Made by a program: the position numbers and the translations under genes. From the NCBI GenBank assembly GCA_045597645.1, contig JAZLKM010000055.1, positions 1-64,000 of the forward strand: DNA of 64,000 bases, written 5' to 3'. This stretch comes from JAKSSE01 sp045597645. Lineage in GTDB: Bacteria > Bacillota > Clostridia > Lachnospirales > Lachnospiraceae. The notes below the pieces were generated by a model. That model saw nothing but the letters and a program-made list of their open reading frames with translations. It did no database searches and was not told the DNA's origin. Shown one piece after another: positions 8,958 through 17,022 of the stretch (position 1 is the first letter of the stretch; the number at the start of each line of letters is the position of its first letter).

Positions 8958-10157
8958 TTATTCCTCCGCAGAAGCAGAGCCTTCTTCATCATAATACTCT
9001 GCATCACCAGGAATGTAGTTGCCGTCGGCGTCATAATAACCATTCTCTTCGTCGTAGTACTCCTCGTCGCCTTCGTAGTAGTCGCCAAACTCTCCTGCTT
9101 CTCTTGCCTTTGACTCACTCTTAATATCTATCTTAAATCCGGTGAGTCTTGCAGCAAGTCTAGCATTCTGGCCTTCCTTACCTATTGCAAGTGAAAGCTG
9201 ATAGTCTGGAACGATTACCTTTGCAGACTTAACTGTTTTGTTGTCTTTTCCAGTCTCTTCCTCATCTGCAAGTACTGAAATAACCTTTGCAGGTGAAAGC
9301 GCATTCTGAATAAATATTGCAGGATTCTCATCCCAGCAAATAACGTCTATCTTCTCTCCGCCAAGCTCGCTCACGATAGCATTTACACGATTACCATTTT
9401 GGCCTACACATGCTCCAACTGGATCTACATCCGGATCGTTAGACCATACTGCAAGCTTACTGCGGCTACCCGCCTCGCGTGCGATGCTCTTAATCTCAAC
9501 AATGCCATCTCTAACTTCTGATACTTCACTCTCAACAAGCTGCTTTACAAGCTCTGGATGAGTGCGTGATACCATTACTCTCGGTCCTCTGTTGCCAGGT
9601 CTAACCTCAAGAACATAGAACTTCATTCTATCTGAAGGTCTGTAGTACTCGCCCTTTATCTGCTCGCTCTCCATGAGAAGCGCATCTATCTTTCCAAGAT
9701 TTACTGATACGTTCTCACCTACATTGCGCTGAATTACACCAGTAACTACAGTATGTGCAAGTGAATAATACTGATCATAAAGTACGTTCTTCTCCTCCTC
9801 ACGAATCTTCTGGAGAATAACATTCTTTGCATTCTGAGTAGCAATACGACCAAATGAGTTAGACTTAATCTCCTGAATAACAGTATCTCCAATCTGATAC
9901 TGGTCATCGATTACTTTAGCATCTACAAGACTTATCTGCTCAATCGGATCCTCAACAGTCTGTACGACCTCTTTCTGAGCATAAACATGATAGTCACAGG
10001 TCTCCTTGTCCATCGTGATAGTAATGTTGTCAGATGATCCAAAATGATTCTTGCAGGCTGCAAGAAGTGAAGTCTCAATGGCCTCAAGCATAACCTCACG
10101 GCTAATGTTCTTCTCTTTCTCGAGTAATGCCAATGCCTCCATTAATTCTGTGTTCAT
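8958..10157 (-). CDS. nusA: Transcription termination/antitermination factor NusA
   Basis: NusA binds RNA polymerase and nascent RNA and tunes pausing and termination. The 399 residues hold the N-terminal polymerase-binding domain, an S1 domain (TGVIQRNVGENVSVNLG), and two KH domains marked by DPVGACVGQNGNRV and LAIGKEGQNARLAARLTG. The last 45 or so residues are unusually rich in Glu, Asp and Tyr (EYYDEENGYYDADG), unlike the short tails of many Firmicute NusA proteins. AGGAGG precedes the ATG, 9 bases after rimP. Confidence 0.96.
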   Translation of the reverse strand: MNTELMEALALLEKEKNISREVMLEAIETSLLAACKNHFGSSDNITITMDKETCDYHVYAQKEVVQTVEDPIEQISLVDAKVIDDQYQIGDTVIQEIKSNSFGRIATQNAKNVILQKIREEEKNVLYDQYYSLAHTVVTGVIQRNVGENVSVNLGKIDALLMESEQIKGEYYRPSDRMKFYVLEVRPGNRGPRVMVSRTHPELVKQLVESEVSEVRDGIVEIKSIAREAGSRSKLAVWSNDPDVDPVGACVGQNGNRVNAIVSELGGEKIDVICWDENPAIFIQNALSPAKVISVLADEEETGKDNKTVKSAKVIVPDYQLSLAIGKEGQNARLAARLTGFKIDIKSESKAREAGEFGDYYEGDEEYYDEENGYYDADGNYIPGDAEYYDEEGSASAEE

Positions 10158-10166
10158 GATTTCCTC

Positions 10167-10631
10167 CTAAATTTCAAAATGTAATTTCACGCCAGCCAGA
10201 TTACTTCTGTCTAGCTGCATCTCGCCACTCTCTGTTTCGATTGTGACGGTTTTATCATCAAAGGCAACTAATATACCTTCAAATGTCTTTACTTTGTCTA
10301 CTGGCTTATACAGTTTTATATCCACTTTTTCGCCAATGCTGTTAGCAAAATGTCTGTCTCTTGTAAGCTTTCTTGTAAGTCCCGGAGAACTAACCTCAAA
10401 AATATAAGCGTCCTTAATGTAGTCTTCCGCGTCAAGTATTTCATTCATTCGCTGGCTTACCGCCTCGCAGTCATTCAAGTCTACTCCACCGTCTTTATCG
10501 ATATAAATACGGAGGTAATAATCACTGCCTTCTTTTTCATAAGCCACATCGTAACATTTGAGTCCAAGCTCCTCGAATATCGGACTGGCCAATTCCTCAG
10601 TACGCTTTTCAATATTATCTCTAAGTGACAT
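10167..10631 (-). CDS. rimP: Ribosome maturation factor RimP
   Basis: RimP acts early in 30S assembly, helping S19/S12 region folding. The 154-residue protein has the N-terminal motif LRIYIDKDGGVDLNDCE and the central VSSPGLTRKL, both typical. It opens the rimP-nusA-infB operon. AGAGG precedes ATG. The gene starts only about 30 bases after a tRNA terminator and I see no convincing promoter in that gap, so read-through from the tRNA unit is possible. Confidence 0.95.
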   Translation of the reverse strand: MSLRDNIEKRTEELASPIFEELGLKCYDVAYEKEGSDYYLRIYIDKDGGVDLNDCEAVSQRMNEILDAEDYIKDAYIFEVSSPGLTRKLTRDRHFANSIGEKVDIKLYKPVDKVKTFEGILVAFDDKTVTIETESGEMQLDRSNLAGVKLHFEI

Positions 10632-10660
10632 CCATACCTCTTTTCATAACAAGAATATAT

Positions 10661-10700
10661 CCCTAGAAAATCAGAAGAGTGAGGCTTTTCAGCCTCACTC
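10661..10700 (-). terminator. Terminator after tRNA-Glu
   Basis: On the minus strand GAGTGAGGC and GCCTCACTC (10677-10685, 10692-10700) form a 9-bp perfect stem with a 6-nt loop, followed by TTCTGATTTTCT. The T-tract is interrupted, so termination may be partial. Confidence 0.75.
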
Positions 10701-10719
10701 CTCGTAACATTATTAGTAG

Positions 10720-10791
10720 CAGTTCCTAGGGGAATCGAACCCCTGTTTTCGCCGTGAGAGGGCGACGTCTTAACCGCTTGACCAAGGAACC
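10720..10791 (-). tRNA. tRNA-Glu (anticodon CTC)
   Basis: The minus strand folds as a cloverleaf: acceptor GGTTCCT pairs with AGGAACT, the D-arm is GTC...GAC, and the anticodon stem TCGCC/GGCGA encloses the loop CTCTCAC with anticodon CTC. The T-stem AGGGG/CCCCT encloses TTCGATT. The discriminator is G and the CCA end is not encoded. It reads GAG codons. A strong promoter lies 22 bases upstream and a terminator downstream, so it is an independent transcript. Confidence 0.95.
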
Positions 10792-10812
10792 ATGTCGTTC
10801 GCGACAAGTGAT

Positions 10813-10841
10813 ATAATACACAAGTTCCTATGATAATGCAA
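10813..10841 (-). promoter_or_regulatory. Promoter of tRNA-Glu
   Basis: TTGCAT (10836-10841) and TATTAT (10813-10818) on the minus strand are 17 bases apart, with transcription expected about 15 bases before the mature tRNA 5' end. Confidence 0.8.
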
Positions 10842-10910
10842 GCACTTTTTTAAAAATTTCTAACGAGAGTGATTTTTGCTAACGCAAAGCATTGCCGCTC
10901 GTCTCGCGAT

Positions 10911-10942
10911 AACGGATATGAAGCTTACGCTTCATATCCGTT
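10911..10942 (-). terminator. Perfect hairpin enclosing the galE stop codon
   Basis: Fourteen base pairs (10911-10924 with 10929-10942) are capped by GTAA, a GNRA-type loop, and the galE stop TAA occupies the loop. No T-tract follows, so it is not a classic intrinsic terminator. It may protect the mRNA end or act with a factor. Confidence 0.55.
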
Positions 10943-11941
10943 GGGATTGTTCTTTTGCCATCTCCATGAGTCTTCGCACATCTCACGTATGCCGTACTTT
11001 GCTTCCCAGCCAAGTTCATTTTTAGCCTTGCTTGGGTCACAGTAGCAGGTGGCGATATCGCCTGCACGTCTTGGTTTAATCTGATATGGAATCTCTACAC
11101 CATTCGCAGCCTCAAAGTTTTTAACGATATCAAGTACGCTGTATCCAACGCCAGTTCCAAGGTTATAGATGCCAAGGCCTACGCCTTCCTGTATCTTCTT
11201 AAGGGCTGCAACGTGGCCATCAGCCAGGTCAACTACGTGAATATAGTCACGCACGCCTGTGCCGTCCGGAGTATCATAATCATTTCCAAATACACCAAGT
11301 TCCTTAAGCTTACCTACAGCAACCTGAGTGATGTATGGCATAAGGTTATTCGGTATTCCGTTTGGATTCTCGCCCATGGTACCACTCTTATGTGCTCCAA
11401 TTGGGTTAAAGTAACGAAGAAGAATTACATTCCACTCCGGATCTGCCTTCTGCATATCTGAAAGCACCTGCTCAAGCATTGACTTGGTCCATCCATAAGG
11501 ATTGGTGCACTGTCCCTTCGGGCAATTCTCTGTAATCGGAATCTCAGCAGGATCACCGTATACAGTTGCTGATGATGAGAAAATGATATTCTTGCAACCA
11601 TTCTGTCTCATTACATCCACCAATGTAAGTGTACCTGCGATATTATTCTCATAGTACTCCCATGGTTTTTGTACTGACTCTCCTACAGCCTTAAGTCCTG
11701 CAAAATGAATTACAGCAGATATATCATGCTTCTTAAAGATCTCATTTAAGATTACTCTGTCAAGGATATCTCCCTCGTAGAATACAGCTTCCTTCCCAGT
11801 GATGGCCTTTACTCTCTCAAGTGATACCTTTGAAGAATTAGACAAATTATCAAGTACAACTACTTCATAGCCTGCCTCCTGCAATGAAATACAGGTATGG
11901 CTACCGATAAAGCCTGCTCCTCCTGTAACAAGTATAGTCAT
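10925..11941 (-). CDS. galE: UDP-glucose 4-epimerase
   Basis: GalE interconverts UDP-glucose and UDP-galactose using bound NAD. The 338-residue protein begins MTILVTGGAGFIGSHT, with the Rossmann GxxGxxG, and has the catalytic YxxxK in NPYGWTKSM and the family HFAGLKAVGES. The longest ORF starts 16 residues upstream, but AGGAGGAG is 9 bases before ATG 11941, and 338 residues is the standard length. It follows the rplT terminator. Confidence 0.96.
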   Translation of the reverse strand: MTILVTGGAGFIGSHTCISLQEAGYEVVVLDNLSNSSKVSLERVKAITGKEAVFYEGDILDRVILNEIFKKHDISAVIHFAGLKAVGESVQKPWEYYENNIAGTLTLVDVMRQNGCKNIIFSSSATVYGDPAEIPITENCPKGQCTNPYGWTKSMLEQVLSDMQKADPEWNVILLRYFNPIGAHKSGTMGENPNGIPNNLMPYITQVAVGKLKELGVFGNDYDTPDGTGVRDYIHVVDLADGHVAALKKIQEGVGLGIYNLGTGVGYSVLDIVKNFEAANGVEIPYQIKPRRAGDIATCYCDPSKAKNELGWEAKYGIREMCEDSWRWQKNNPNGYEA

Positions 11942-11970
11942 TTTCATTCTCCTCCTAATGATATAAACCG

Positions 11971-12002
11971 TAAAAAAGAACAGTTGCATTGCAACTGTTC
12001 TT
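11971..12002 (-). terminator. Terminator of infC-rpmI-rplT
   Basis: AAGAACAGTTGC and GCAACTGTTCTT form a 12-bp perfect stem with a 3-nt loop, followed on the minus strand by TTTTAC. It lies 8 bases after the rplT stop. Confidence 0.88.
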
Positions 12003-12009
12003 GAATATA

Positions 12010-12366
12010 CTATGCAAGCTTTTCTTTTGCAAGTTCAACGAGCTTTGCGAATCCCTCTGCATCATTAACAGCCATCTCTGCAAGAATCTTACGGTTAACC
12101 TCAACCTCTGCAAGCTTGAGGCCATACATAAACTTGCTGTATGAAAGTCCATTCATTCTAGCTGCTGCATTGATACGTGCAATCCAGAGCTGACGCATCT
12201 GGCGCTTTCTCTCCTTGCGGCCTGCATATGCACTGGTAAGTGCACGCATTACAGACTGCTTAGCTACACGATACTGGTTTGAACGGGCTCCACGATAACC
12301 CTTAGCCAGCTTTAATGTTCTATTATGCTTCTTCTTGGCATTTAAGCCACCTTTAACTCTAGCCAT
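12010..12366 (-). CDS. rplT: 50S ribosomal protein L20
   Basis: L20 binds 23S rRNA domain II, is needed for early 50S assembly, and represses its own operon in many bacteria. The 118 residues begin MARVKGGLNAKKKHNRTLK and contain LWIARINAAARMNGLSYS, both diagnostic. It is the last gene of infC-rpmI-rplT. Confidence 0.98.
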   Translation of the reverse strand: MARVKGGLNAKKKHNRTLKLAKGYRGARSNQYRVAKQSVMRALTSAYAGRKERKRQMRQLWIARINAAARMNGLSYSKFMYGLKLAEVEVNRKILAEMAVNDAEGFAKLVELAKEKLA

Positions 12367-12382
12367 TGTTCATCCTCCCTAA

Positions 12383-12580
12383 TTACATGTACGGCAGTAC
12401 TTTCTTCATCATCTTTACATTGGTCTTGTCAACCATTGCAGGCTTACGAAGATTTCTCTTGTTCTTGGTTGTCTTCTTGGTAAGGATGTGACGCTTATAA
12501 GCTTTATTCCTCTTAAGCTTGCCTGTGCCAGTCTTAGTAAAACGCTTAGCAACAGAACGGTTTGTCTTCATCTTTGGCAT
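12383..12580 (-). CDS. rpmI: 50S ribosomal protein L35
   Basis: This 65-residue basic protein of the large subunit begins MPKMKTNRSVAKRFTKTGTG and includes AYKRHILTKKTTKNKRNLR, typical of L35. It lies 16 bases before rplT and 15 after infC. AGGAGG precedes the ATG. Confidence 0.98.
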   Translation of the reverse strand: MPKMKTNRSVAKRFTKTGTGKLKRNKAYKRHILTKKTTKNKRNLRKPAMVDKTNVKMMKKVLPYM

Positions 12581-12595
12581 TTCTATATCCTCCTA

Positions 12596-13102
12596 TTATT
12601 TTTTCTCGCCTAAAACAATACTGATGGAACGGCCTTCCTGCTTTGACGGCTTCTCAACTACAGCCACCTCAGTAAGAGCTGCTGCAAAGTCATCCAGGAT
12701 ATACTTGCTCTCCTGCATGTGAGCCATCTCACGGCCTCTAAATCTCAATGTAACCTTTACCTTGTCGCCTTTTTCTATGAACTTTCTAGCTGCGGCAATC
12801 TTGGTATTGAGATCATTGGTATCAATGTTTGGAGAAAGACGAATCTCTTTAAGCTCAACTACACGTTGCTTCTTCTTCGCTTCCTTCTCTCTGCGTGCCT
12901 GCTCGTAACGATACTTTCCGTAATCGATTACCTTAACTACAGGCGGGTTTGCATTTGGTGCAATAAGAACCAGGTCTACTCCTGCTTCGTCAGCCAGTGC
13001 CTTTGCCTCACTGTTAGACATAACACCCAGCTGTTCTCCGTCCTCAGATACTACTCTAAGCTCTTTGTCACGGATCTGATCGTTAATTAATACCTCGCTA
13101 AT
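12596..13102 (-). CDS. infC: Translation initiation factor IF-3, probable ATT start
   Basis: IF-3 checks start-codon pairing and keeps 30S subunits free. The 168-residue protein has the family N-terminus INDQIRDKELRVV and the C-terminal domain with LRFRGREMAHMQ. The sequence GGAGGG followed by TAAAGCC and ATT puts a ribosome binding site at the right distance from ATT 13102. The in-frame ATG at 13117 lies upstream of that site, directly after a terminator, with no Shine-Dalgarno of its own. AUU starts in infC are known to support autoregulation by IF-3. Confidence 0.93.
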   Translation of the reverse strand: MSEVLINDQIRDKELRVVSEDGEQLGVMSNSEAKALADEAGVDLVLIAPNANPPVVKVIDYGKYRYEQARREKEAKKKQRVVELKEIRLSPNIDTNDLNTKIAAARKFIEKGDKVKVTLRFRGREMAHMQESKYILDDFAAALTEVAVVEKPSKQEGRSISIVLGEKK

Positions 13103-13117
13103 GGCTTTACCCTCCAT

Positions 13118-13234
13118 CAAAAAATGCACATGGCAAAATATCCACGTGCATTCATAATCTAATGAATATAAACCGATGACACTGTGATGTAGCCCTTGTG
13201 CTCGGTGAGAGTGGATACTCTGCTTCGTTTTGAC
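13118..13234 (-). promoter_or_regulatory. infC leader with terminator and antiterminator (L20-leader-like)
   Basis: ATGCACGTGG and CCATGTGCAT (13142-13151, 13124-13133) form a stem with one G-U pair, followed by TTTTTT, just before infC. Upstream TATCCAC (13211-13217) is complementary to GTGGATA (13139-13145), which overlaps the terminator's 5' arm, so the two structures exclude each other. In Bacillus, L20 controls this operon through such a leader. Confidence 0.75.
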
Positions 13235-13240
13235 TAACAC

Positions 13241-13269
13241 AATATACTACGTCATTTATATTCTGTCAA
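13241..13269 (-). promoter_or_regulatory. Promoter of infC-rpmI-rplT
   Basis: TTGACA (13264-13269) and TATATT (13241-13246) lie 17 bases apart on the minus strand. The -35 box is inside the last codons of lgt. The mRNA would carry a leader of about 130 nt before the infC start. Confidence 0.88.
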
Positions 13270-14062
13270 CACATTTATCATTCTTTTTCGTTGTACTCCA
13301 AGCAAGAGCTAGTCCCCAAAGAACTGTCACTATAGAAATAATCTGTGATGTAGATAAAGGACCTAAGAACCCTCTTATCTCATCACCTCTAAAGAATTCT
13401 AACACAAATCTAGCAATTCCATATAATAACAGATATAAAGTCAGAACAATTCTACCAGCATACCTCATATCCTTTGTTGCATATTTTCTTCTAGTCCAAA
13501 GCAAAATAATAAGGATAATGATATTAGCGACAGCCTCTATTAGCTGCACCGGAACAAGCGTTATACCATTAGGTGCAAATTCCGAATGGCTAAATGCAAC
13601 TCCTATTGGCAAGCTCGTCTCGCAACCATAGCAGCATCCCACCATAAAGCATCCCACTCTGCCTACAGCATGAAAAATTGGCATTAGAAACATTGTTTCA
13701 TGAATAACCACAAAGTAGTCAAGCTTATTTAATTTTGCATAGATAAAAGCTCCCAGAAAAGCACCGTAAAGTCCTCCGTAAAAAACAAAGCCTGATACGG
13801 CCACCGTATAAATAATATCCTTAATTGGAAGTCCCTGATTATAAAATCCTTTTATCTGGTCAATCGCAGTAAAAATATAAAGAAGCTTTGCACCTACTAA
13901 GCCCACACCTAACTCAACCAAGAGAATCATCTCTAAATGCCGACCTATGGGAGATTTCTTTTCATATAAGAGTATTATGATTCCAATAATTAAAATACCT
14001 GCTCCGGCAAATAAACCGTAAGCAGGTATCGATTTTCCAAATAAACTAATATATGGATGCAT
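13256..14062 (-). CDS. lgt: Prolipoprotein diacylglyceryl transferase
   Basis: Lgt moves a diacylglyceryl group from phosphatidylglycerol to the lipobox cysteine of prelipoproteins at the membrane. The 268 residues form about seven membrane segments. They contain the signature HAVGRVGCFMVGCCYG and the conserved FYGGLYGAF, with RFVLEFFRGDE near the C-terminus. It is the last gene of the lipid operon. A lipoprotein substrate candidate in this window is the SpoIID-like gene at 48633. Confidence 0.95.
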   Translation of the reverse strand: MHPYISLFGKSIPAYGLFAGAGILIIGIIILLYEKKSPIGRHLEMILLVELGVGLVGAKLLYIFTAIDQIKGFYNQGLPIKDIIYTVAVSGFVFYGGLYGAFLGAFIYAKLNKLDYFVVIHETMFLMPIFHAVGRVGCFMVGCCYGCETSLPIGVAFSHSEFAPNGITLVPVQLIEAVANIIILIILLWTRRKYATKDMRYAGRIVLTLYLLLYGIARFVLEFFRGDEIRGFLGPLSTSQIISIVTVLWGLALAWSTTKKNDKCVDRI

Positions 14063-14067
14063 GCAAA

Positions 14068-14355
14068 TTACATGAGGCTGCTAAGTGCTCCAGCACCGAC
14101 TGCGCCTGCACAAGCTATAAGTGTAATAACAGAGCAAGCAAAAACGATTCCACCGAGGATTACAGAAATAAGTCCTGTAATGAATCCAGCTTTTCTAAAA
14201 CCACTTTCATTGCCCTCTTTAGCTGCTGATGAAGCAAGACATAATGCAACAACACCTAAAATAACAGCTATAATGGCCTCAACATGTGCCCATGCACAGC
14301 ACACACCTATGATTCCGCATACCATGCTTGCAATTGCTTTTCCCTTTCCTGGCAT
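14068..14355 (-). CDS. Small DUF4190-like membrane protein
   Basis: This 95-residue, Ala/Gly/Ile-rich protein has three hydrophobic segments (about residues 7-20, 25-43, 58-88) and a short polar loop AAKEGNESGFRKAG. The pattern GKAIASMVCGIIGV resembles DUF4190 proteins, whose function is unknown. GGAGAG lies before the ATG. It sits 5 bases before lgt and 64 after plsX, co-oriented with the lipid genes. Confidence 0.75.
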   Translation of the reverse strand: MPGKGKAIASMVCGIIGVCCAWAHVEAIIAVILGVVALCLASSAAKEGNESGFRKAGFITGLISVILGGIVFACSVITLIACAGAVGAGALSSLM

Positions 14356-14419
14356 AACTTTTCTCTCCTTTCAATTGCTTTTCGCAACGTTAAAAATATA
14401 ACAATTATTTATATTGAAG

Positions 14420-15394
14420 TCAACTGGTATAGTCTCCCATTTTGCCTTCATTATTTATGAGCATCAATCCCTGCTTTATACAGCTGTCGATTGTCCTTCT
14501 GTTAGCCTTGCCATGAGCCTTAAGCACTGTGCCATTCACACCAAGTACTACTGCTGCTCCGTATTCATTAAATGAAAACATCTTCCTAAGATCTGCAAGC
14601 TTATCATGAGTCGGTTTATCTATTAAGTGCTCAGATACCTGTCTGCACAAATCAAAAACATACTTTCCCATTGCCTCTGAATTTTTAAGTAGCATATTTC
14701 CAACGAATCCGTCGCAAACAACCACATCAGCGTCGCCCATAAATAGATCGTCAGGCTCCACATTTCCTACGAAATTCAGCGGTGATGCTTCGAGCGCATC
14801 ATACACCTGTTTTACAAGTGCTGTTCCTTTTCCTTTTTCCTTGCCGACAGACACCAGCGCCACCTTCGGAGCTTCTATATGAAATGCATTTTTAATGCAC
14901 TCGTTTCCTAAAATAGCAAAATTCATCATATCTTCTGCTGATGGTTCAAGATTAGCTCCACAATCCAGAAGACAGTGCCATCCACCATCAAATCTCGGAA
15001 GAAGTGATGCAAGCACAGGTTTTGTTGCATTTCCCTTTAACCCCAATCGCACCAGAGATGATACCAATGTCGCCCCTGTGCTTCCGCAGGTAATCAGGCA
15101 TGCATTATCCCTGTTTTCTAAGAGCCTTGTGAATGCCATTTTTATCGAATACTCTTCCCCGCCATGCACAGCCAGAAGCGGATTATCGTCATTCGTTAGC
15201 ACGCTATTGCAGTCAATAATATTAATTCTGTCCAAAAGCTGAGAGACAGGCGCAAGCGTTGCATCTATCTGCTTTTTGGGGCCAACAAATGTGACAAAAA
15301 AACTATCGTCATCCTGCATAGCCTTAACTGCACCTCTAATTAAATCTGGTGCCTCGTTGTCTCCTCCGCAAAGGTCTAAAATAATCTCTTTCAT
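14420..15394 (-). CDS. plsX: Phosphate acyltransferase PlsX
   Basis: PlsX converts acyl-ACP and phosphate into acyl-phosphate, the donor for PlsY, and can run in reverse to load ACP with acyl-phosphate made by FakAB. The 324 residues have the family start DLCGGDNEAP (canonical: DxMGGDxxP), TCGSTGATL, LDCGAN and VCDGFVGN. ATG 15394 overlaps the fakA stop as TGATG; another ATG lies three bases upstream. Adjacent fakA is a meaningful partner. Confidence 0.95.
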   Translation of the reverse strand: MKEIILDLCGGDNEAPDLIRGAVKAMQDDDSFFVTFVGPKKQIDATLAPVSQLLDRINIIDCNSVLTNDDNPLLAVHGGEEYSIKMAFTRLLENRDNACLITCGSTGATLVSSLVRLGLKGNATKPVLASLLPRFDGGWHCLLDCGANLEPSAEDMMNFAILGNECIKNAFHIEAPKVALVSVGKEKGKGTALVKQVYDALEASPLNFVGNVEPDDLFMGDADVVVCDGFVGNMLLKNSEAMGKYVFDLCRQVSEHLIDKPTHDKLADLRKMFSFNEYGAAVVLGVNGTVLKAHGKANRRTIDSCIKQGLMLINNEGKMGDYTS

Positions 15395-17022
15395 CATATT
15401 ATGGCAAGAACATAATCATAGACGGTCTGCCCACCGTTGTAAAAAAATATTTCTGCGCTCCCAAAAACACTATCTATCTTATTACGAATGCACTCTAGCC
15501 CTTGTATTGCCTCTTCATCTTTACAGAAAAATACTACAGAGCTTTTATTTTCTATGCCTGAAAGCTTCGCCTGCAATACTTCAAGCGCATCCTCAACAAC
15601 AACCACGCTGCCTATAACAGTGCCATCCACCACAACCAAAAGCTCTCCTGATTTTACTTCAATCCCATCACATACGGAATCTCTGGCTGCAGGTGCTATC
15701 TGGCAGGATATACTCTTTGCCAGTGACTGCTTCATGACATCCATAATTTCAAAAGCAGGTGCCTCAAAATCTACAAGTGCCATGGCAGCATACCCATCGG
15801 CCATTGTCTTAGTTGGTAGAATAATCACATCCAAGTCATTACTTTGAGTATTCTCCTTAGCTTTCTCGGCTGCCATGAGAATATTCTTATTATTTGGTAA
15901 TAGCACCACTGTGTTTGTATCTGTTGCTTTTATAGCATTAACCATATCTTCAACGGACACATTATCACTTTGACCACCATCTAAAATAATATTGGCACCC
16001 ATGTCACTAAAAAGAGATTTCATTCCAGGTCCATCAGCTACTGTAATAATTGACAGGCCCTCTTTCCTAGTTTTCTTTTCAGAAAAATTTTGTAGCTCAT
16101 GGTGCTGAACTGTCATATTTTCAATTTTTATTTTGTAAAACTCTCCAAATGAGTGAAAATGCTCAAGCACCTTTTCGGGTTCCATTGTATGAACATGAGC
16201 CTTAAACTGATTTAGGTTCATAACGGCAACCACAGAATTGCCTATGTTTTCACACCACTTCTTTTGATCCTCAAAATGAAAAACACTTTTCTTATCATCA
16301 GAGACATTCAGAATAAGCTCCGTACAGTAGCCAAACTCCTCACTGTCTGATGAAATATCAATCCCGCTAGTGATAGTGCCATACTGTTCCAACAGATCAT
16401 CGACATCAAAAGTGCTAGAGCCATTTATGCCCTCCAGCATGCCAGATATCATATAAACAAATCCAAGTCCGCCACTATCAATTACGCCCGCATCTTTTAG
16501 CACCGGAAGTAACTCTGGTGTTCTCTCCAACGACTCTTTTGCGCAGTTTAGTACAGCCTCAAGGAACTGTTCTACTGTTGATTCTTCATCAATCTGTTCC
16601 TCAGCACCTTCGAATCCCTCTCGCGCAACAGTTAGTATTGTTCCTTCAGTAGGGTTAGACACAGCACTATAAGCCGCCTCACTTGCAAGCATAAAAGCTT
16701 CATCAAGAGAACCTATGGTCAGTTCCATGTTCTCCTTAAAAGCTCCAAAAAAACCCTTATACCACTGTGACAAAATAACCCCGGAGTTCCCCTGCGAAGC
16801 CATAAGGGCACTGTTATACAGCTGATCAAAGCTCTCCTCTGTAAGGTCAGCATCACCTATCTCCATAAGTTTTTTTACAATACCACCCATGGTATGATCC
16901 ATGTTCGTACCAGTATCACCGTCTGGAATAGGAAAAACGTTTACTTTATTAATTTTATCTTTGTTCACGTTGATGCTATTGGCTCCAGCCAGCAGCATTG
17001 ACTTAATATCATTCAGTTGCAT
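15394..17022 (-). CDS. fakA: Fatty acid kinase catalytic subunit FakA (DAK2 domain)
   Basis: FakA phosphorylates fatty acids that are presented by FakB proteins. Residues 1-200 are a DhaL/DAK2 ATP-binding domain with the Mg-binding PIPDGDTGTN (Asp34, Asp36) and SQGNSGVILSQ. The remainder is the FakA/YloV C-terminal region with VTVADGPGMKSLF and LPNNKNI motifs. The 542-residue length fits YloV. It lies next to a fakB-like gene (0 bases) and overlaps plsX, so substrate carrier, kinase and acyl-phosphate user are cotranscribed. Confidence 0.93.
   Translation of the reverse strand: MQLNDIKSMLLAGANSINVNKDKINKVNVFPIPDGDTGTNMDHTMGGIVKKLMEIGDADLTEESFDQLYNSALMASQGNSGVILSQWYKGFFGAFKENMELTIGSLDEAFMLASEAAYSAVSNPTEGTILTVAREGFEGAEEQIDEESTVEQFLEAVLNCAKESLERTPELLPVLKDAGVIDSGGLGFVYMISGMLEGINGSSTFDVDDLLEQYGTITSGIDISSDSEEFGYCTELILNVSDDKKSVFHFEDQKKWCENIGNSVVAVMNLNQFKAHVHTMEPEKVLEHFHSFGEFYKIKIENMTVQHHELQNFSEKKTRKEGLSIITVADGPGMKSLFSDMGANIILDGGQSDNVSVEDMVNAIKATDTNTVVLLPNNKNILMAAEKAKENTQSNDLDVIILPTKTMADGYAAMALVDFEAPAFEIMDVMKQSLAKSISCQIAPAARDSVCDGIEVKSGELLVVVDGTVIGSVVVVEDALEVLQAKLSGIENKSSVVFFCKDEEAIQGLECIRNKIDSVFGSAEIFFYNGGQTVYDYVLAII

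Noticed and set aside
8558..9124. 188-codon plus-strand ORF
   Set aside because: It runs antisense through ylxQ, rnpM and nusA; its sequence shows no domain and mirrors the acidic NusA tail.
13103..13117. ATG start for infC
   Set aside because: No ribosome binding site precedes it and it directly follows a terminator T-tract; the GGAGGG it contains serves ATT 13102.
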